A program made the position numbers and the translations under genes. Shown here piece after piece: positions 1 through 13,427 of a DNA stretch of 64,000 nucleotides. Origin of the DNA: Stratiolaelaps scimitus (taxonomy: Eukaryota > Arthropoda > Arachnida > Mesostigmata > Laelapidae); assembly GCA_019614645.1 (NCBI GenBank), contig JABWDB010000005.1, positions 13,133,001-13,197,000 on the forward strand, written 5' to 3'. Below the pieces are notes generated by a model. That model ran no database searches. It was given only the letters and a program-made list of their open reading frames with translations, and had not been told where the DNA came from. How positions within the stretch are numbered: the stretch's first letter is position 1; the number at the start of each line of letters is the position of its first letter.

Positions 1-1180
1 TGCATTTGAAATAAGGAGATTCAATGAGATCTGTGTACAGAACTTTTGAGGTTTTCGTCGTCCATTCTCAACCGATTGGTTTTTCATCGGCGACCTAATT
101 CGGAACCTAATAATGGTGAAAAACAATGTATAGTGATAAGAGTCACGTTGGAATGAGTTGGATTTTCTTGATGGTGGTTACGCCTCAAATGGTACAAAGC
201 ATATAGCATTAAAACGGATACCATGACTGTGGCCAGCAGAGAACAATTTTCCATGAAATTACTGCTCTAGAAAATTTATAGGATATATATATATATATAA
301 AGGTTTAGTAACCATTTGGTGGAGGTTTGCCTTGCGCTATAGGTCGGCTTGAGGCTTTTTTTGCTGAAACGATAACCGATAGAGACAGGATTTATTTTAT
401 TAGACAAATCGCCGTAATTATCTTCACTGAATTCTACAAATGTCTCCAGCTGAATCGGCGAGGCCTCACGGATGCATGCGAACTTGGTGGGGTGTCTTCG
501 TGACAATTTTGTACCCATTCATTTGTGATTGATAGCTTTAACATTTTTTGATTTGTCGAAATCAACTATAATATTTTTGTGTACTAGAAAAGTAATGATT
601 GCACCAGTACACACGTGTCACTAAATTTGATTTAGCGTTCGACCGAGCCTTGCGTCGAGTTTCATAGTAGCTAATATTAGACAACAACAGCGGGGAACAC
701 TCGGAACTTGCGCATTTCACACAACGATCGCCGACCGGGGTTGAAAAAATGCCACGAGGGACAGTTTCAGTAAACTGAATCTCTATATTTTTTGTGACAA
801 ATATCCAACGAATGATTGAAGCAGTGATGGTATTGTAGCAGTGTGTCTTATACGGGGTGATGTACGTATTGTACATATGAACATCGCCAGATGCGAACCT
901 TGATAAAGCAAAAACAAACAGAACCGATAGATCGCTTGCCATAGTCGTTCGTTACTATAGGTCAGCAACAATGCCCATGTAGTACTAACCATTCGTAGGG
1001 TGTTTACACAGATCTCCGTTGACTCCCTTGCCTGCAACATCAGCAACAACGGCAAGGAACAGCACAAACTTTCTAGAGTCAGGTGTAAAGTCACGATATT
1101 TTGAGCGAGGGGGAGAGAATGACATTGCGCAAGTCTAGTAAGATGTATTCAGATGTGCAACAACCCTTTTCGCACCCCCT
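1..1180. other. No supportable gene; intergenic or intron
   Basis: Both strands were read for continuation of the SLC38A9-like exon that lies just to the right on the minus strand, and no matching downstream exon was recognised. The interval holds a short (TA)n run near 283-299 and open frames with no family signature. If the transporter gene runs leftward, this is probably intron. Confidence 0.4.
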
Positions 1181-1325
1181 GTAAGATAAAGCTCTATTGG
1201 TTTATTAAAGGAGCGGCAATTTTGCGATGCTTAACCTCTCTTATATGTCATCACGCAGCGGGACTCGAGCGGGCCGCCTCTGGCTGTCGACAGCTAGAGA
1301 CTCAGCCGTCTAAGCCACCGCGCTG
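1181..1325 (-). repeat. tRNA-derived SINE, minus-strand copy
   Basis: Read on the minus strand, the copy starts at 1325 with an A-box-like TGGCTTAGACGG, followed by a B-box-like GCTCGAGTCCC. It ends in a unique body and a TTTAATAAACCAATAGAGC-type tail. It matches the plus-strand copy at 23260-23411 over nearly its whole length, including the shared GCTGCGTGATGACATATAAG block. A (TA)n run lies directly beside its 5' end. The A and B boxes indicate a polymerase III origin; transcription is inferred. Confidence 0.75.
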
Positions 1326-1446
1326 AAATATATATATATATATATATACAGTATAGTTTCGTGACTACACACCACAAGCACTGCCACGTCGTTGACAATG
1401 CAATATCAAGTTCGTTATCTCACTCTTTGCTGCTCGAATCGCTTAC

Positions 1447-1679
1447 CTTGAATATCAGCATCTTCTTCGAGCTGTTTGTAGGGCTCCTCTCCACGAGGGT
1501 TGGCGGCACCTTGACGAACTTTCAGAAAGCGAGGCGAATCGTATACACGATAACTTGTGTATAGACAAAGTAAACCCATGCCGACCACACACACCAGGGC
1601 CATTCCCAGACCAGCTTGGGCCGTCGCCCATGGCATGGTCAACAGCGAAGTTCCCATCATTGTGTTCCATATTGCGAAT
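1447..1679 (-). CDS. SLC38A9: Internal exon of an SLC38A9-like lysosomal amino-acid transporter
   Basis: This minus-strand exon begins after a TTAG acceptor (exon base 1679) and ends at a strong donor, CAAG|GTAAGCG (last base 1447). It encodes about 77 residues. They start with FAIWNTMMGTSLLTMPW, the first transmembrane helix signature of SLC38A9-type transporters, followed by a second hydrophobic segment (GLGMALVCVVGMGLLCLYTSYRV) and a polar loop ending EEDADIQ. SLC38A9 is known as the lysosomal arginine sensor that signals to mTORC1. The N-terminal and C-terminal exons were not found, so this is a partial gene whose flanking exons are either in the long neighbouring introns or outside the window. 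A related SLC38/SLC36 transporter is the alternative. Confidence 0.7.
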
Positions 1680-4600
1680 CTAATCAAATCAAAAAAAGAT
1701 ATCCACTTGTTGTCCAGTTATATGACTAGATACAAAGAAATGAAATTTTCCGGGCTGGCCCACAGCCAACATTTAACGTACACGGTACACAACTGCTTTC
1801 GGCATTGCTTCGTAAGAAGAGATACGACTGATGTCGTTATTTCTACAAACGCGGCTAAACAAATAGAGCAAGGAGAGAGAGGAGAGAGAGGTAACGAGGG
1901 ACTTGGAGAGGGAGATGTCACCTTTGCACAATGCTCGAAATAACGCGAAACGATCAAATGATGAATTCAAACGTACGTTATTCCCCTGAGCGAAAATGCG
2001 AAATCAGTCTCCTAACATCGCCACTTCATACTGAAAATCAAACAGAGGTCAATTGCTTTAATTGGCCGCCCCCAATGCCTCCCATTTAGTCTGTGCGTTT
2101 TCACAGAGGACGACTTGCGGAGTGGATGCTGTTGCGGAAATGAATGTCCTTCCGAGCCCGTGGGAAGCTGTGTACACTGCAGCTGATAACGAGTTCGCTT
2201 ATCTTTCTAAACAAAGGTCGCTCATAAATGCTGCCTCGGGTCTCATTTTACCGAAAGAACTAATTTCGAAATAGTGGATCCTAGACGAGCTGCTTGCGAT
2301 TCTAATGCCTAGCTCATGATACTGCTCATAATGAATTGCGTGAGTCTTTATTATCGCTGCATTGTGGCGTCCTCCAGCATTGAAACGAGATACACACATG
2401 CAGCGAACCACAAAAGCCTCCCGGCTCCAAAATCACCGTACGATTGGGTCAACCATAGGCACAATCTCGTGGTTGCGTTGAAATTACATGTAATTGTGCT
2501 TAAAGGAATCGATCTTGATTCAATAAGAGTTCCTCACATCGGAACACCTGGCCCCATCGCCTCCTTGTAAATTTCGCCGTTTGCGCCGAACAGCGGATTG
2601 AACAAGTGACGATTTAATCGAAAAAAACACAGAGACACCCCGGATAGATTATCGCTTAATGTACAGTAGTTTGCATGGTTAACATGACATCAAAATTTCC
2701 AGAATACTCAGGGGATTCTTTAGTACAAAATCACACAAAATATATCGTATCCTGATAATATGATGATGTCGATATGGACAAGGTGTTAAACATATCGATT
2801 TATCGATGCGTCTCAAGTGGTAGCGTTTTGTTTTGTAACAATCTACTCCTGAGTGGTTGACGACATAATCAACGGTTTTCACACGTACACTGTTCGATCT
2901 CGACGCGAGTATTGATTCGATCTTATTTGTAATTGGTTACACGATAATACAACTTGTGATAAGCACTTTATAACCATTCAAGAAGCACCTTATAACCATT
3001 TGGGATACGTGCGGGTGTGATTTCGAGAGTCATTGGAGAGCTTGCCGGTTGGCGTTTGAACACAGCGTCATAACACGATTTGCAGACTGATAGAAACGTA
3101 TTGCTAGAAAAATAAGAAAGAACGCCATCCTACGCATGGTAGCCGGCCGCATTGTTTGACCCTGGAATTCAAGTGTTTAATGAAGGCGGACGTACTCTGT
3201 CGTGTTGGATAGAATATATTAAAATCCTACAATCATAAAGCAATCTATTGCAGCCCATCCATAGAGTGTTGATATGGCGCTTCGATCGTAAACGCCAAAA
3301 ATTCGTATGTGTAAACTTATAAACCCGTGTATACGTATTGTAGTGGACAACAAAAACACTATCGTCAACATCGATTTGAGGGAACCGGCATTGTTCACAA
3401 GCATGGCGACTCTCGCATGGTGACTCCTCCGGGTAGGAAAATCAAACGTATCCGAATAGCTAAGAGAGGAAGGACATTCCCTAGAGGTGTGCATTAGTCT
3501 GTTGACGAAAAAAAATACTTTGTCGAACGGAGTGAGTACATATAGCTTGTACTGCATGGATATACCGCATAGCACATGGAAGGCCCATCTCATCAGATAC
3601 TGCTGCCTCAACCTAAACTGCTGCCACTGTCACCTATTGCTACAATTGTAAAGATGAATAAATATCCTCCGGGATAAATTGTCGTAGCTACAATTGTGAA
3701 CCTTTATGGGCGAGCAATAAACGACCTTGTTGGGGTCTTCTACACAGATCCATTGTCCATAGATGTCTGAGCTTGTTTTGCTATCAATAACGAGATCACC
3801 TTCGTATCAACTAAGTAATAGCTCCACAGAGACATTGACGGGGTTCATCCACTCACATGGTCACTAAACTCGATTGTGTGGTAGTCGCGTCGGGCATATT
3901 TATTCCAGTGGTATCTTCTCAATCCGGCTATCCACGGAGTGGCCCGTGTTCTTGTTCCAGACGTGCCAAGGTATTTTTCCACTTTTTCTCGGCCAGTCAC
4001 TCGCTTACAACAGAATGGCCATGTTCGCCTTTGTTCAACACGGCATTCTCACGCGGACGAACTTGAAAACGCTGAAAACTGGAGACACCCGTCGTTGATT
4101 CCCCTCGCTTACTTTAAATAACGATTATGATTACTATTATTCTGCTGCAGTCGGTATCTATCTCTCTTCGTTACATGGATTCTTGCTTCGAATTCGATTT
4201 CAACTTCGCTTTCGAACTAGAGACTAGACAAAAGCTGCAGCTTAAATGAGAGGACAGCCACGGGATGAAATGAGATGTATGAGGCAAATGATGATTGATT
4301 GATGAGTTTAGTACCGCGGCTTAAAATTAGGTCCACAAGCTAATTGGTGGCCCCGAAGCTGCAATGCAGGGTGCAATGCTTTTTCAAACCAACGCTTTTC
4401 AAAATAGCAAAATCGGGCCACCCCGCGAGGTTTCCTTTCGACGACGGTGACGTAAACGTTGCACGCACGGCGACTTACACACTTCGTGTATCGGCCGGTT
4501 TCGTCGGAAGCACTGAATAAAGGGAACAAGGGCGGTCTAACGAATCGTCATGGGGGGGTATCGTAAGCGTTTAATGCTGGGGGGGGGGGGGCGATGAGGT

Positions 4601-7600
4601 CTAATCCTCACTGACTGCCGAGCGGACTCGTCAGCGATTCGACGGAAAGCTAGGTCAACGTCTAGAGTACCAGGAATTTCACCTTGTCGCGTCTATCCTC
4701 GTCAGCCGACGTACCCACAGCCCCACTTAATCCGGTCGGCTGTATCGAAACGCTAATGCAGTACCTTCCGAGGCCCCTCTTCCTCTCCACATATGTGGCC
4801 GGTCGGGTAGAGTAGTTGACGCTGTCTATTAATTCCCTCCCTGATTGCGGATTAAGATATACGCCCGCCAGTGGTCCGCCAAATGGAAAGTTCGTGACGT
4901 CGACGCGTGTCGCCTATGGTGGCCCTCACGCCCCCCGTGTCGCCTTCTCTCCTCGTCACGGCCCCGTAACTTGATTTCTCCACTACACAATGAAACAGTC
5001 AACGACGACGGTGTGTGACGCATCGGAAACGCATGGCCATGCCTAACACCATATCGCCTGTTCGAACATTGAGCATCGACCCTTTGAATTAGATGTGCAA
5101 GCGATAAATACCTTAGTTAACAGCGTTTAACTCTATTGGCAGTGTACCTGCGCGATTGTGAGATGTATAATAGAATGAATGGCTAATTTCGTACTCAAGT
5201 GATTAGAACCGCAACAACTGTCCTCTGAGGCTGAGGCGGCGACACCTGCTGACGGCGATAGCTTTGCTCTGCTATGAATTCGGGAAAATCCATAAAGCTT
5301 ATCAACTGACTGTTCGTAGCAGAGGCTACTACTTCGATAACACAAGGACTGGCAAATCAGTGTACCAGAACGCTGCGATTGAGTAGTGAAATCTAGTGCG
5401 CCGCCATGCGATTGATGACGACAGATGAATTAGTTTGACAATATTCGCTAGCATGATTTCTAGCATAGTAGTATAAGGCAACAGCTTCCGGGTAAACTTG
5501 ATCTTCGTCTGCATATCGAATTTTACATATGTACTTGTATCTAAGTTGCGATAATGTGTGAATCAATGTCGGACTTTTTACTTCGAGATCTTACTTGTTC
5601 CCTAATAGGCTCCGCGTATATGAATTCAGCTTTTTTAAGCTAACCGCGGAAACCTCTCCGCACTCTTCCAGCGACCTCCATATGAGCTAGAACGATTTGC
5701 TCGGAAGAGTTGCTCCCTAACGAAATTACTGAGCAAAGTTGTAAACATTTGGACACTATATGAACCTATGTACGCACGAAGCAGGCCCGCTCCGTGCATC
5801 AGCTCCGATAGGTCGATCTCAAAGTGCCGCACTTTGAACGTTGCAAGAGAATACGACCTTAGTTGCGTTCAAACGATGAGTTTCTTCGGACTTCGCCATA
5901 TGACCTTGTATCTCACTCACTTACACGTGTGTACAATAATTTCGTTATTGAAAGGGACTTCTCACTGTGCGAGTGTATTGATTACGATAAAATGAGTAGA
6001 AGTATGCATCGTCATACACTAAGATGTGAGATTGGCCGGTGTACCATCTCTGAAAATGAAATCGAATCACCCTGACGGCGGAGTCAACGAGCCACGAGCC
6101 TTAGAATCGGCATCGTTCGATCGACATTTATTAGTTTCCAATTTGAATTCAGGGGCGAATACCCCACAGATGGATCACTACGTCGTGATCGGAACAAAAT
6201 GCGCATAGATCCCTCATCCGGGAGTTGACGCCGGGATACGTTTCAAATCGATCTGGGTCTATAACGAAATTCACGTGCGTGGACTAAATGTCGGTGCTCC
6301 TTCAGTGGATATTTCGGCAGCCACTTTTTCAATGCGAGGTGAAATATCAAACACAATGATTTTGTCGTTGAAGAGTGAAAATTTTGAGAAAAAAAATAAT
6401 ACTGTCGGTACTCATTTCGGTATAATGAGCCCATCGAATGATTGTAGGTACCAGTGCATCATGTGCCTGCCAAAGTTACCACTGATTCTCGCTCTGCTTG
6501 AGCACGGTCATCGGAGAACGGCAGTTCGAGTCACAGAAACGTGTATTTGATCCCGCTGAAAATCAATTGATTGCTTCAGAGCTATCCTGAATAAAGGGAT
6601 GAAGTTGACGTTACGTGATTTGACGTTTTTATTCTCGATTATCACTACAAGCAGAATTACTTCATTTCACACGAGTCTAGCCCCAGCGACTTGGGAATGA
6701 AGGAAAAATTGCATTGCATTGTAATTCCGTTAAGACCCGTGGGTAAATGCTTAGCTTCTTGAATGGTCAACCCCGCCATTTATGGTTAGCCTCGACACGA
6801 AATTTTGCTTTGTACCGACTGGTGCATTGCCAGGTATGGACAAAGAGAAGTGCGAATCCACGCCATGGGACCCTCAATGGAAGTACTCGGCCAACCTATA
6901 CCGGAGTAGTCAGTGTATATCGACGTCGTTATGTCGCTTCATAGTGAATATCGACGTGTGTAAATCTAATTGGGAATTTGGATGAATGGCGAAGTGTCTG
7001 ACGGAGCTCTTCTCCTATCAGCCACTGCTTGACACTTGTTGGTATGGCAGAACGACTATGAGATCGAGAAATGCCCGAAGAGCAAGATCCACATTTCTGT
7101 CAGGCAGCGCCAAGAATACCCTTGTAATGCTCTCCTCCTTCTAGCGCAAACAAACTGCGTTGCCGAGAAATGCAGCCTGCCTAATCCATGGACGATATCA
7201 CATCATTTTCCTTTACGGACAGAACTCACGCATGTACTTGCTTTCACTGGAAAACAAGCATCATCGACCATCGACTCAGCAATGTCCGATTGGAGGAATC
7301 ACCAACCGCTGAAATACGAGATCAGCTGAATCAGAATGCCCGCTCTGCGACTTCCGACTCGTTGCTTCACGAGGTGAATACCGTCAGTAGTCCTTCAGGG
7401 ATACTTTCAGGATCGAACGAGCGACACAAGCAAAATGACGGGCTATATATAAACTCCAAGGTTTCAAGCAAATACATTTGAAGCGCGAAGGAAATATGAT
7501 GCTACGAGATACATATATTCAGCATTTTCTCTGTCCTATCCTGCAAAGTATTGGCAACGTACGCAGTGGGGAGTTATCTGATAATAAATGGCCATCTCAA

Positions 7601-8054
7601 AGCGCATTGGTAGGACAGGTACGCCATTGATATGCAGTCAGTAGCGTAACCTAACCAGTAGCGCGTGTGTTGAGCCTTCTACAATCATGGACATTGCCGA
7701 GGGCGAGACGGCGCTCTGGGAGGCGATTGGTCGAACATCACTGCATAATACGCCCCTCCAATTTTAGTCATTCTGGAAGACTCGTAAATTATACAATACA
7801 AAGTCACTTCTATTATAAAAGCTATAAGGGGCGGCACGGTAGGTATTGTAGAATCGTTTGGAGTGAAGTATATGCTGAACATCTCCAACAATTTCCAAAT
7901 AGGCTATCCTATGCGAGCAAGTGGCCTTGCCATTCATGTGACCCTAGTTTTGGGTAGCAATCTGCTATTAAAAATGTTTGCCCACATGCAGACACATACA
8001 AACGAAGAAGAATAACACTGCAGCAGCAATTTACTTGGAACAGAATATCTAAAA
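1680..8054. other. No supportable gene over 6.4 kb
   Basis: Open frames here are short, lack domain signatures and are not joined by convincing splice signals. A 13-15 bp phrase (CTTATAACCATT context) is directly repeated around 2965-3001, and there is a run of twelve or more Gs near 4570-4582. Part may be 5' intron of the SLC38A9-like gene, whose upstream exons should lie to the right on the minus strand. Confidence 0.4.
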
Positions 8055-8060
8055 TTTATT
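8055..8060 (-). terminator. Candidate poly(A) signal of ATP synthase subunit b
   Basis: AATAAA on the minus strand lies about 340 bases beyond the stop codon of the ATP synthase b gene. It is the first canonical hexamer I saw downstream of that stop. Confidence 0.4.
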
Positions 8061-8397
8061 AGGTCGCACCTCTTCATTGTCAGCGTTCACCTCTCGCCTA
8101 TTTGTTTGTTTTCTGGTAGCCTATGGCGGGGGCCTTGTTTAGGATTAAAATTTCTCCCGATGCTATGGTGTGTGTCCAGTCATCAAACGACAGTTCAGTT
8201 TAAATGGTATAGAGAGACAGAAGCACGGTCTAACTTCTCCTTCCTGTTGTTATGGCCCAGTTGTTGTTCAGTCCTCCCCGTTGTTGCAGTGGAACCACGA
8301 TATCAATGGCTAATTGAGTTCGGGGTGAAAGTTCTTGCAATTATTCGTTCGTCATCCCTCCCTCGCCCCCCTTAGTGGAATTGGTGACAGAATGAAT

Positions 8398-11334
8398 TTA
8401 GGCCTTGGCCGCCAGGCCCTTCAGGTCACTGATGCATTTGGCTAGCGTGTCCTTCTCCTGTTTTCCGCTGATACCTTTGAGAACGTTGGCGACGACCCAG
8501 TCAACCATGTGCTTCTGCTGAAGACGACGCTCGATGTTGACCACCTCAAGCTGGTAGTCGAGACGCTGTTTGACTTCTTGGTATGCCTAAATATGAAAAG
8601 CAATTATGTCAAACAGATCATGAGAGAATCACCGTAGCCGCATCAAGTACGTCACTCCGAGAATGCTGCCATTAACAATGCCGTCACTAATCTTCTATAC
8701 GGATAAGACAGAATTATATCGTGTCGAGTGAATGGAATAGACCCGAGCTCTCTTTAGTAATAGAAATAAAGTCGCATAGCAAAACGACTCGTGAGGCGTC
8801 ACCCACGAACCCACGAGGATCACTTACGTGATCATTTCTTATTGTGAATCCACAAATTTACGCACAGCAATTTTTTTCATCAATTGTCTATCGATAGGAA
8901 ACGTTCACTCATGATCGCCACTAGCTTTCCACGTCGTCGTCGGTGCTGCTGCGAGTTGGTTGGCAGCAGGGTTTCCCACTCTTGTACATATGTCGTTACG
9001 TAACGGCACTTCCGCCAAAGAAAAAAATGCGTACACGGAAAAAAAAACTCATTGACCAGTTCATCTCTCTATTGTTATGAAGCTACTCGAGTCCCTGCTC
9101 TCGACGTGATAACATCGGTGAACAAAACACACGGCGGTCAATAAATTGAATCCGTAGTTTGAACGAACCTGAAGCTGACGTTGACGGAAAGCAGTCTCTA
9201 GCTGCAAGGCGACGTTCTCTTTTTTGGCTTCGAACATCATTGGGGTGCTGTTCTGGAGCTGCCACTGGAGAAGTTCTTGATCTGTTGGAGTGTGTGTGAG
9301 AGAGAGAGAGAGGAAAAATAGAATACAGACGAAATCATCATTAGACAGCGTGAATATACATCACTGATTGCATCTGAGTCTGTAATAATATAAAGCACAC
9401 TGTAGCGAACAGCTCAGGCGGTTACTGAGTATCTCAAAACAACAGCCTGACTTATAGCCACCTCCCAGCGTGGTGTTCCCCCTATATGATTTGACGTTCG
9501 ACGTGCTTTTGTGTGTGTGTGTGTGTCGACATACATGTCATCCTCAGCTGTTTCTACGTAGCGTGACATTCTCCATACGATGCGCCGAGAGTGCCGACAC
9601 TGACAACTGTACTCAAAATCCGCAGCCTGATTAAACTAAGTTGCTCATTAACGACGAAAGAGGGGGAAACAGTCATCGCTAATAATGAATGATGATGACC
9701 TGCGTTCAACAGTACGCAACGTGAGCAAATACAGCCGAACAAGGTGAGCGAAAAGCGTTCGCGTTAAGAAAAATCGTGATAACCCGACGATTGGAACTCG
9801 TTCCTATCCACGCACCTTTGATACCCTGCTCGTGCTCTTGAAATTCGTCGTCGGTTTTCTTCTTCAGATCTGCCTCTTCTTTGTCGAGTTCTTTATCGAG
9901 GAAATCGGCGATTTGACCTCCAAACGTCTTCCAAGTGTACGCGATCATACCAGCTAGCGTGATGCCGACAAAGAATTCATGGTCGGTGACGAGCCACTCC
10001 TTCGAATACAGATAGGTGACCAAACCCGTGCCAAACAAATAGGGCCCTGTGACGCCGGTTTTGGGGTACAGCGCGGTGAACCACTCCTCGGGAAACATGC
10101 CCATCCTGCAACAAACGAATGTCCATTCGTAACAGTTTAGCAATCGACCAAAAATTGACCATTCGTTCCAAGTGATCTGTTTTGTCAGCTTTTCATCGTA
10201 TTGTTACTGGTTAAATACAATGGAAATATGCAGACGATATGAAAATAACGCTTTGTTAGACTAGTTCGAACGAGCATTATATATATATATATGTATATAT
10301 ATTGGGGTATTGTTATTACAAAATTATAAATGACAGAAATGGGTCGGTTAAAATCCGTCTGTGACCTTACCAGGTGACCCAAGTCAAGCATTTGTCCAAA
10401 AATAATATAATACCCTCTTGTTCTACTTTGTAATCACACATTGTGCTTTCCAAGTGGAGAGTTTTTAGATGCGGAAAACATGAATAAAATTTGTACCAAA
10501 ACCTTTTTCACCGAAAGAAACGGTCGTATTGTAAATAAGCTAGTTGTGTTCCCATTGTCGGATAATGAAAGAAAAATCATGTCTCGATGATGAACGCACC
10601 CGCAGGGGCCACCTCCCATGAGATGCATCATCTACCATACTTTTTCGTTGAATATTCTTGTACGAATCGCACATTCAGGTACACATATGCCTTTAATCGA
10701 TAATCGCTATGATAAAATTTCAATAAACCGCTTCAATCTTACTTCGATCCGTAACGACGTCACTCAACATTGACAGAAACATCAGCCAGTAGATACTGCT
10801 CTTCACTGGACGATATCTCCGTTCGAATACGAACTTTTCACTAATGTTTGTGATAGGAGAGAGAGAAAGTCAAACTAATGTATTCAAGTAAAAAGACCAT
10901 ATCCTATATGGATTTTGACACGTTTTCGACAAGCCAACACTTGGTTACGTACTATCTCCAACCCACAATGCACACAAAATGAAAATCGACTGGTAACTTC
11001 GGTTCGTGCTTCGGTTGAGGTGCCACCTCGTGAAGCATCTAATAATTTCCTGCCCTCTGAAGAAATGTTCGTTATGTAAGCTTGATGTTGCTCGAGGACA
11101 TTATCGAAACCATGATAACATCCTCGGCGGCCAGCGGTTAACGGACCTGACTTTGCCGGGGTATAGGGGCCTCTTGAGGCGGGGGAAGTTCACGAGGTCG
11201 CGTTCGGGTCCTTCGTCGACACCGGTGAGCACTTCACGACCGGGAGGACATCCCGGGTTGCCCACGGTGCTCGAGCATCGCACCCCCAAGGCAGCACGCG
11301 TGGCAATTCGAGGTATAGCGAGCCTCGTCAACAT
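8398..11334 (-). CDS. ATPsynB: Mitochondrial ATP synthase subunit b (peripheral stalk), complete, 4 exons
   Basis: Coding exons on the minus strand are 11147-11334, 9816-10105, 9169-9281 and 8398-8586. Together they give 780 bases and a 259-residue protein, the usual animal length (about 250). All junctions are GT/AG and phase-consistent. The order is: an arginine-rich mitochondrial presequence ([19 protein letters not shown]); a YPGKVR linker; the hallmark [19 protein letters not shown] just before the membrane segments; acidic and lysine-rich coiled coil; then EVKQRLDYQ and QQKHMVDWV motifs and a C terminus with [14 protein letters not shown]. The protein anchors the F1 head to the membrane sector in the inner mitochondrial membrane, as part of the stator. 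The start at 11334 was chosen because it has an A at -3 and opens a typical presequence. The frame is also open back to an ATG at 11493. The gene lies head to head with TFIIA-L. Confidence 0.95.
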
Positions 11335-13427
11335 CTTGCGACACTGCCTGATTGATAAACCGACCGACGTCGAAGATGTCTCGACGATCACAGGCAAAGT
11401 CAACGCAGTGCTGTTCTGCAACACCGACCTTAGTGGTGCCCTTCTGTAGAGACACAATAACAATAACAAGAAACTTGTACAAGCAGTCGACAAGCCGTTG
11501 CATGCACAACAACAGCTGGCAGCCTGCTACGGAGGGCCGCGCGCGCGGATTCAAAACCAGCTCAGTAAAGTCGGCATTTACGTCGGCGCAAGCAGCAGCC
11601 TGTCCCCGTCCTCCTTGACCATATGTCACGCAAATAAATCCCAGATCGCGCGCCCAATAGCGATACACGTAGAGAATTTAGTCCTATTGGGTACAGTTTG
11701 TCCTCCATAATCGATTTCGTCTCCCCCGAGGGGTTCCCACCTTATGGCACTCGGTTCTAGATTGCGTCTTCTTCATAGTCGACGCCTGGCTTTAAGCAAT
11801 AGGCCTGCGTCACTTGCGCCAATTCTGCCTGCCATTACTCACTCTTACTCATCTATCAACTATCACCGCATTAGGTGCAATGCTGCCCAGAGCCGTCATT
11901 GCTTGCATGGTAGCGGTGTCTAATTAGTGGACAGTTAGGAATAGTGTGGTTGGCCAGTATTTTGTCGCGGGCGATCAGCAGCAACGCGAGAGATCAGCCG
12001 ACGCTCCGCTCACTTCCTGGCTAGCCGGGACGATCTAGTCGGCAAATTGCCGTCGTTGCAGCAGCGCTACTCTAGCAGAGTTGAGTTCTGCCTCTGCCGG
12101 TTGCTGTTTACGACGGTAGCCACTTGCTGACTGCTTCATACTGCGAGGAGACCTGCAGATAGATAGAAAGATAGCTACTCTGTAGCAGCAGTAGTCGTAT
12201 CTTTTGTTGGTTTGTTGATTATTTGTGCCGTGCCGTGCTGTGCTGTGCGGCTGGGTGTCGGCCTCAGTCTATCCGAGTGCTGGACGTGCGGCTAATCGGA
12301 GTAGCGCTTGCACGATGAGATGCGCCTAGTTAATGACAATATAGCGATACCCACAGGTCGTTGCTAGTCATTAGTGGAAGAACCAACAAACATAAACAAC
12401 GGCAAGCAATCGTTGTGGCCGCCGCCGCCGCCGCCACCATTCTATCGACGGAGTTCGCTGTTAAGAGCGGTACGTTATTAAATCGAGTTGATTCGACGCA
12501 GTCGGAAAGTGGCGAGGTCGCGACGATCAACAAACGAACCAAGAGTAACGGAGAAATAGCCTTCTCGACGACGACGACAATCTCGTCAACATTGACAATC
12601 CGAGAGCGAGCGAAACACGAACAACGAGAAGAGGAGCCAGTGTGCGAGGCGGGCGAAGACGTGTCCGTGAGAGGTCTCGGTGTGTCGCGTGTTTGATTGG
12701 ATGTGTTAATTATGTGCGGTTGATTGATGCTTTAGTGGATCACTCTCTCGTTCCTACGCCTGACCCCCACGACTGCGATTATTCGCGGTGTCGTTTCGTT
12801 CGTCTGCGGCAGTGTGTGAGCCGTCGCTGCTGTGATTATCACTGCCGGTGACTTTCGAAACGGAGGCGATTTCTCGTCGTCTGGGACTCGTGCCGCCTTG
12901 AGCACCGGCAGGCCAAGCAAGCTACTACTAAAATCTACTACAACCACTACTACTCTGTGTTGCTAAACAACCAGCCTACCTGCGAACCAAGGAACTGCTG
13001 CTGCTGCTGGCCACTGTGGCCTCGTGTGTTTCCTGAATATCGTCGAGTAGTCGAGTATACCCGTACAGTTCGTTTGCCAAAGCGGTGTTGATGTTGAATG
13101 TGCCAGTCGGACGTAGTATTCAAGTTACGTGGTGATGCATTAGTGAACACCGTGCCTGCCGACCGTTGTCGTGTTGCTGTTCGGAGTTTTGTGAACATTT
13201 TTCTCGGAAGTCCTCTGGGGGTTCATCTCATTTGCCGGTTTCTCCCCCTGAACAAGAAGGCCCGGCGCCACGGGCTGAGAGACCGCACTCGAACGACGAC
13301 GACGACGACAACGACGAGACAACGAACGGCGACTATCGAGGTTCCGAGTGCACCGAGCGGCCGCTAAATCAAACCCAGTGTTCTTAGGCTGCCGGCGGCA
13401 CAACCGCACAGAGTAACAGGCAACATA
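11335..13427. promoter_or_regulatory. Divergent promoter and 5'UTR interval between ATPsynB and TFIIA-L
   Basis: About 2.1 kb separates the two start codons. The part from roughly 11.95 to 13.4 kb is rich in CpG and triplet runs: GCC repeats near 12418-12436 and GAC repeats near 13292-13315. No TATA box is clearly placed. The TFIIA 5'UTR probably occupies the right part and contains several short upstream open frames. A CpG-rich bidirectional promoter is inferred from gene orientation and composition. Transcription start sites cannot be seen. Confidence 0.5.

Noticed and set aside
11101..11668. Several open frames on both strands
   Set aside because: These are shadows of the first ATP synthase b exon, whose own frame is fixed by protein similarity and splice phase.
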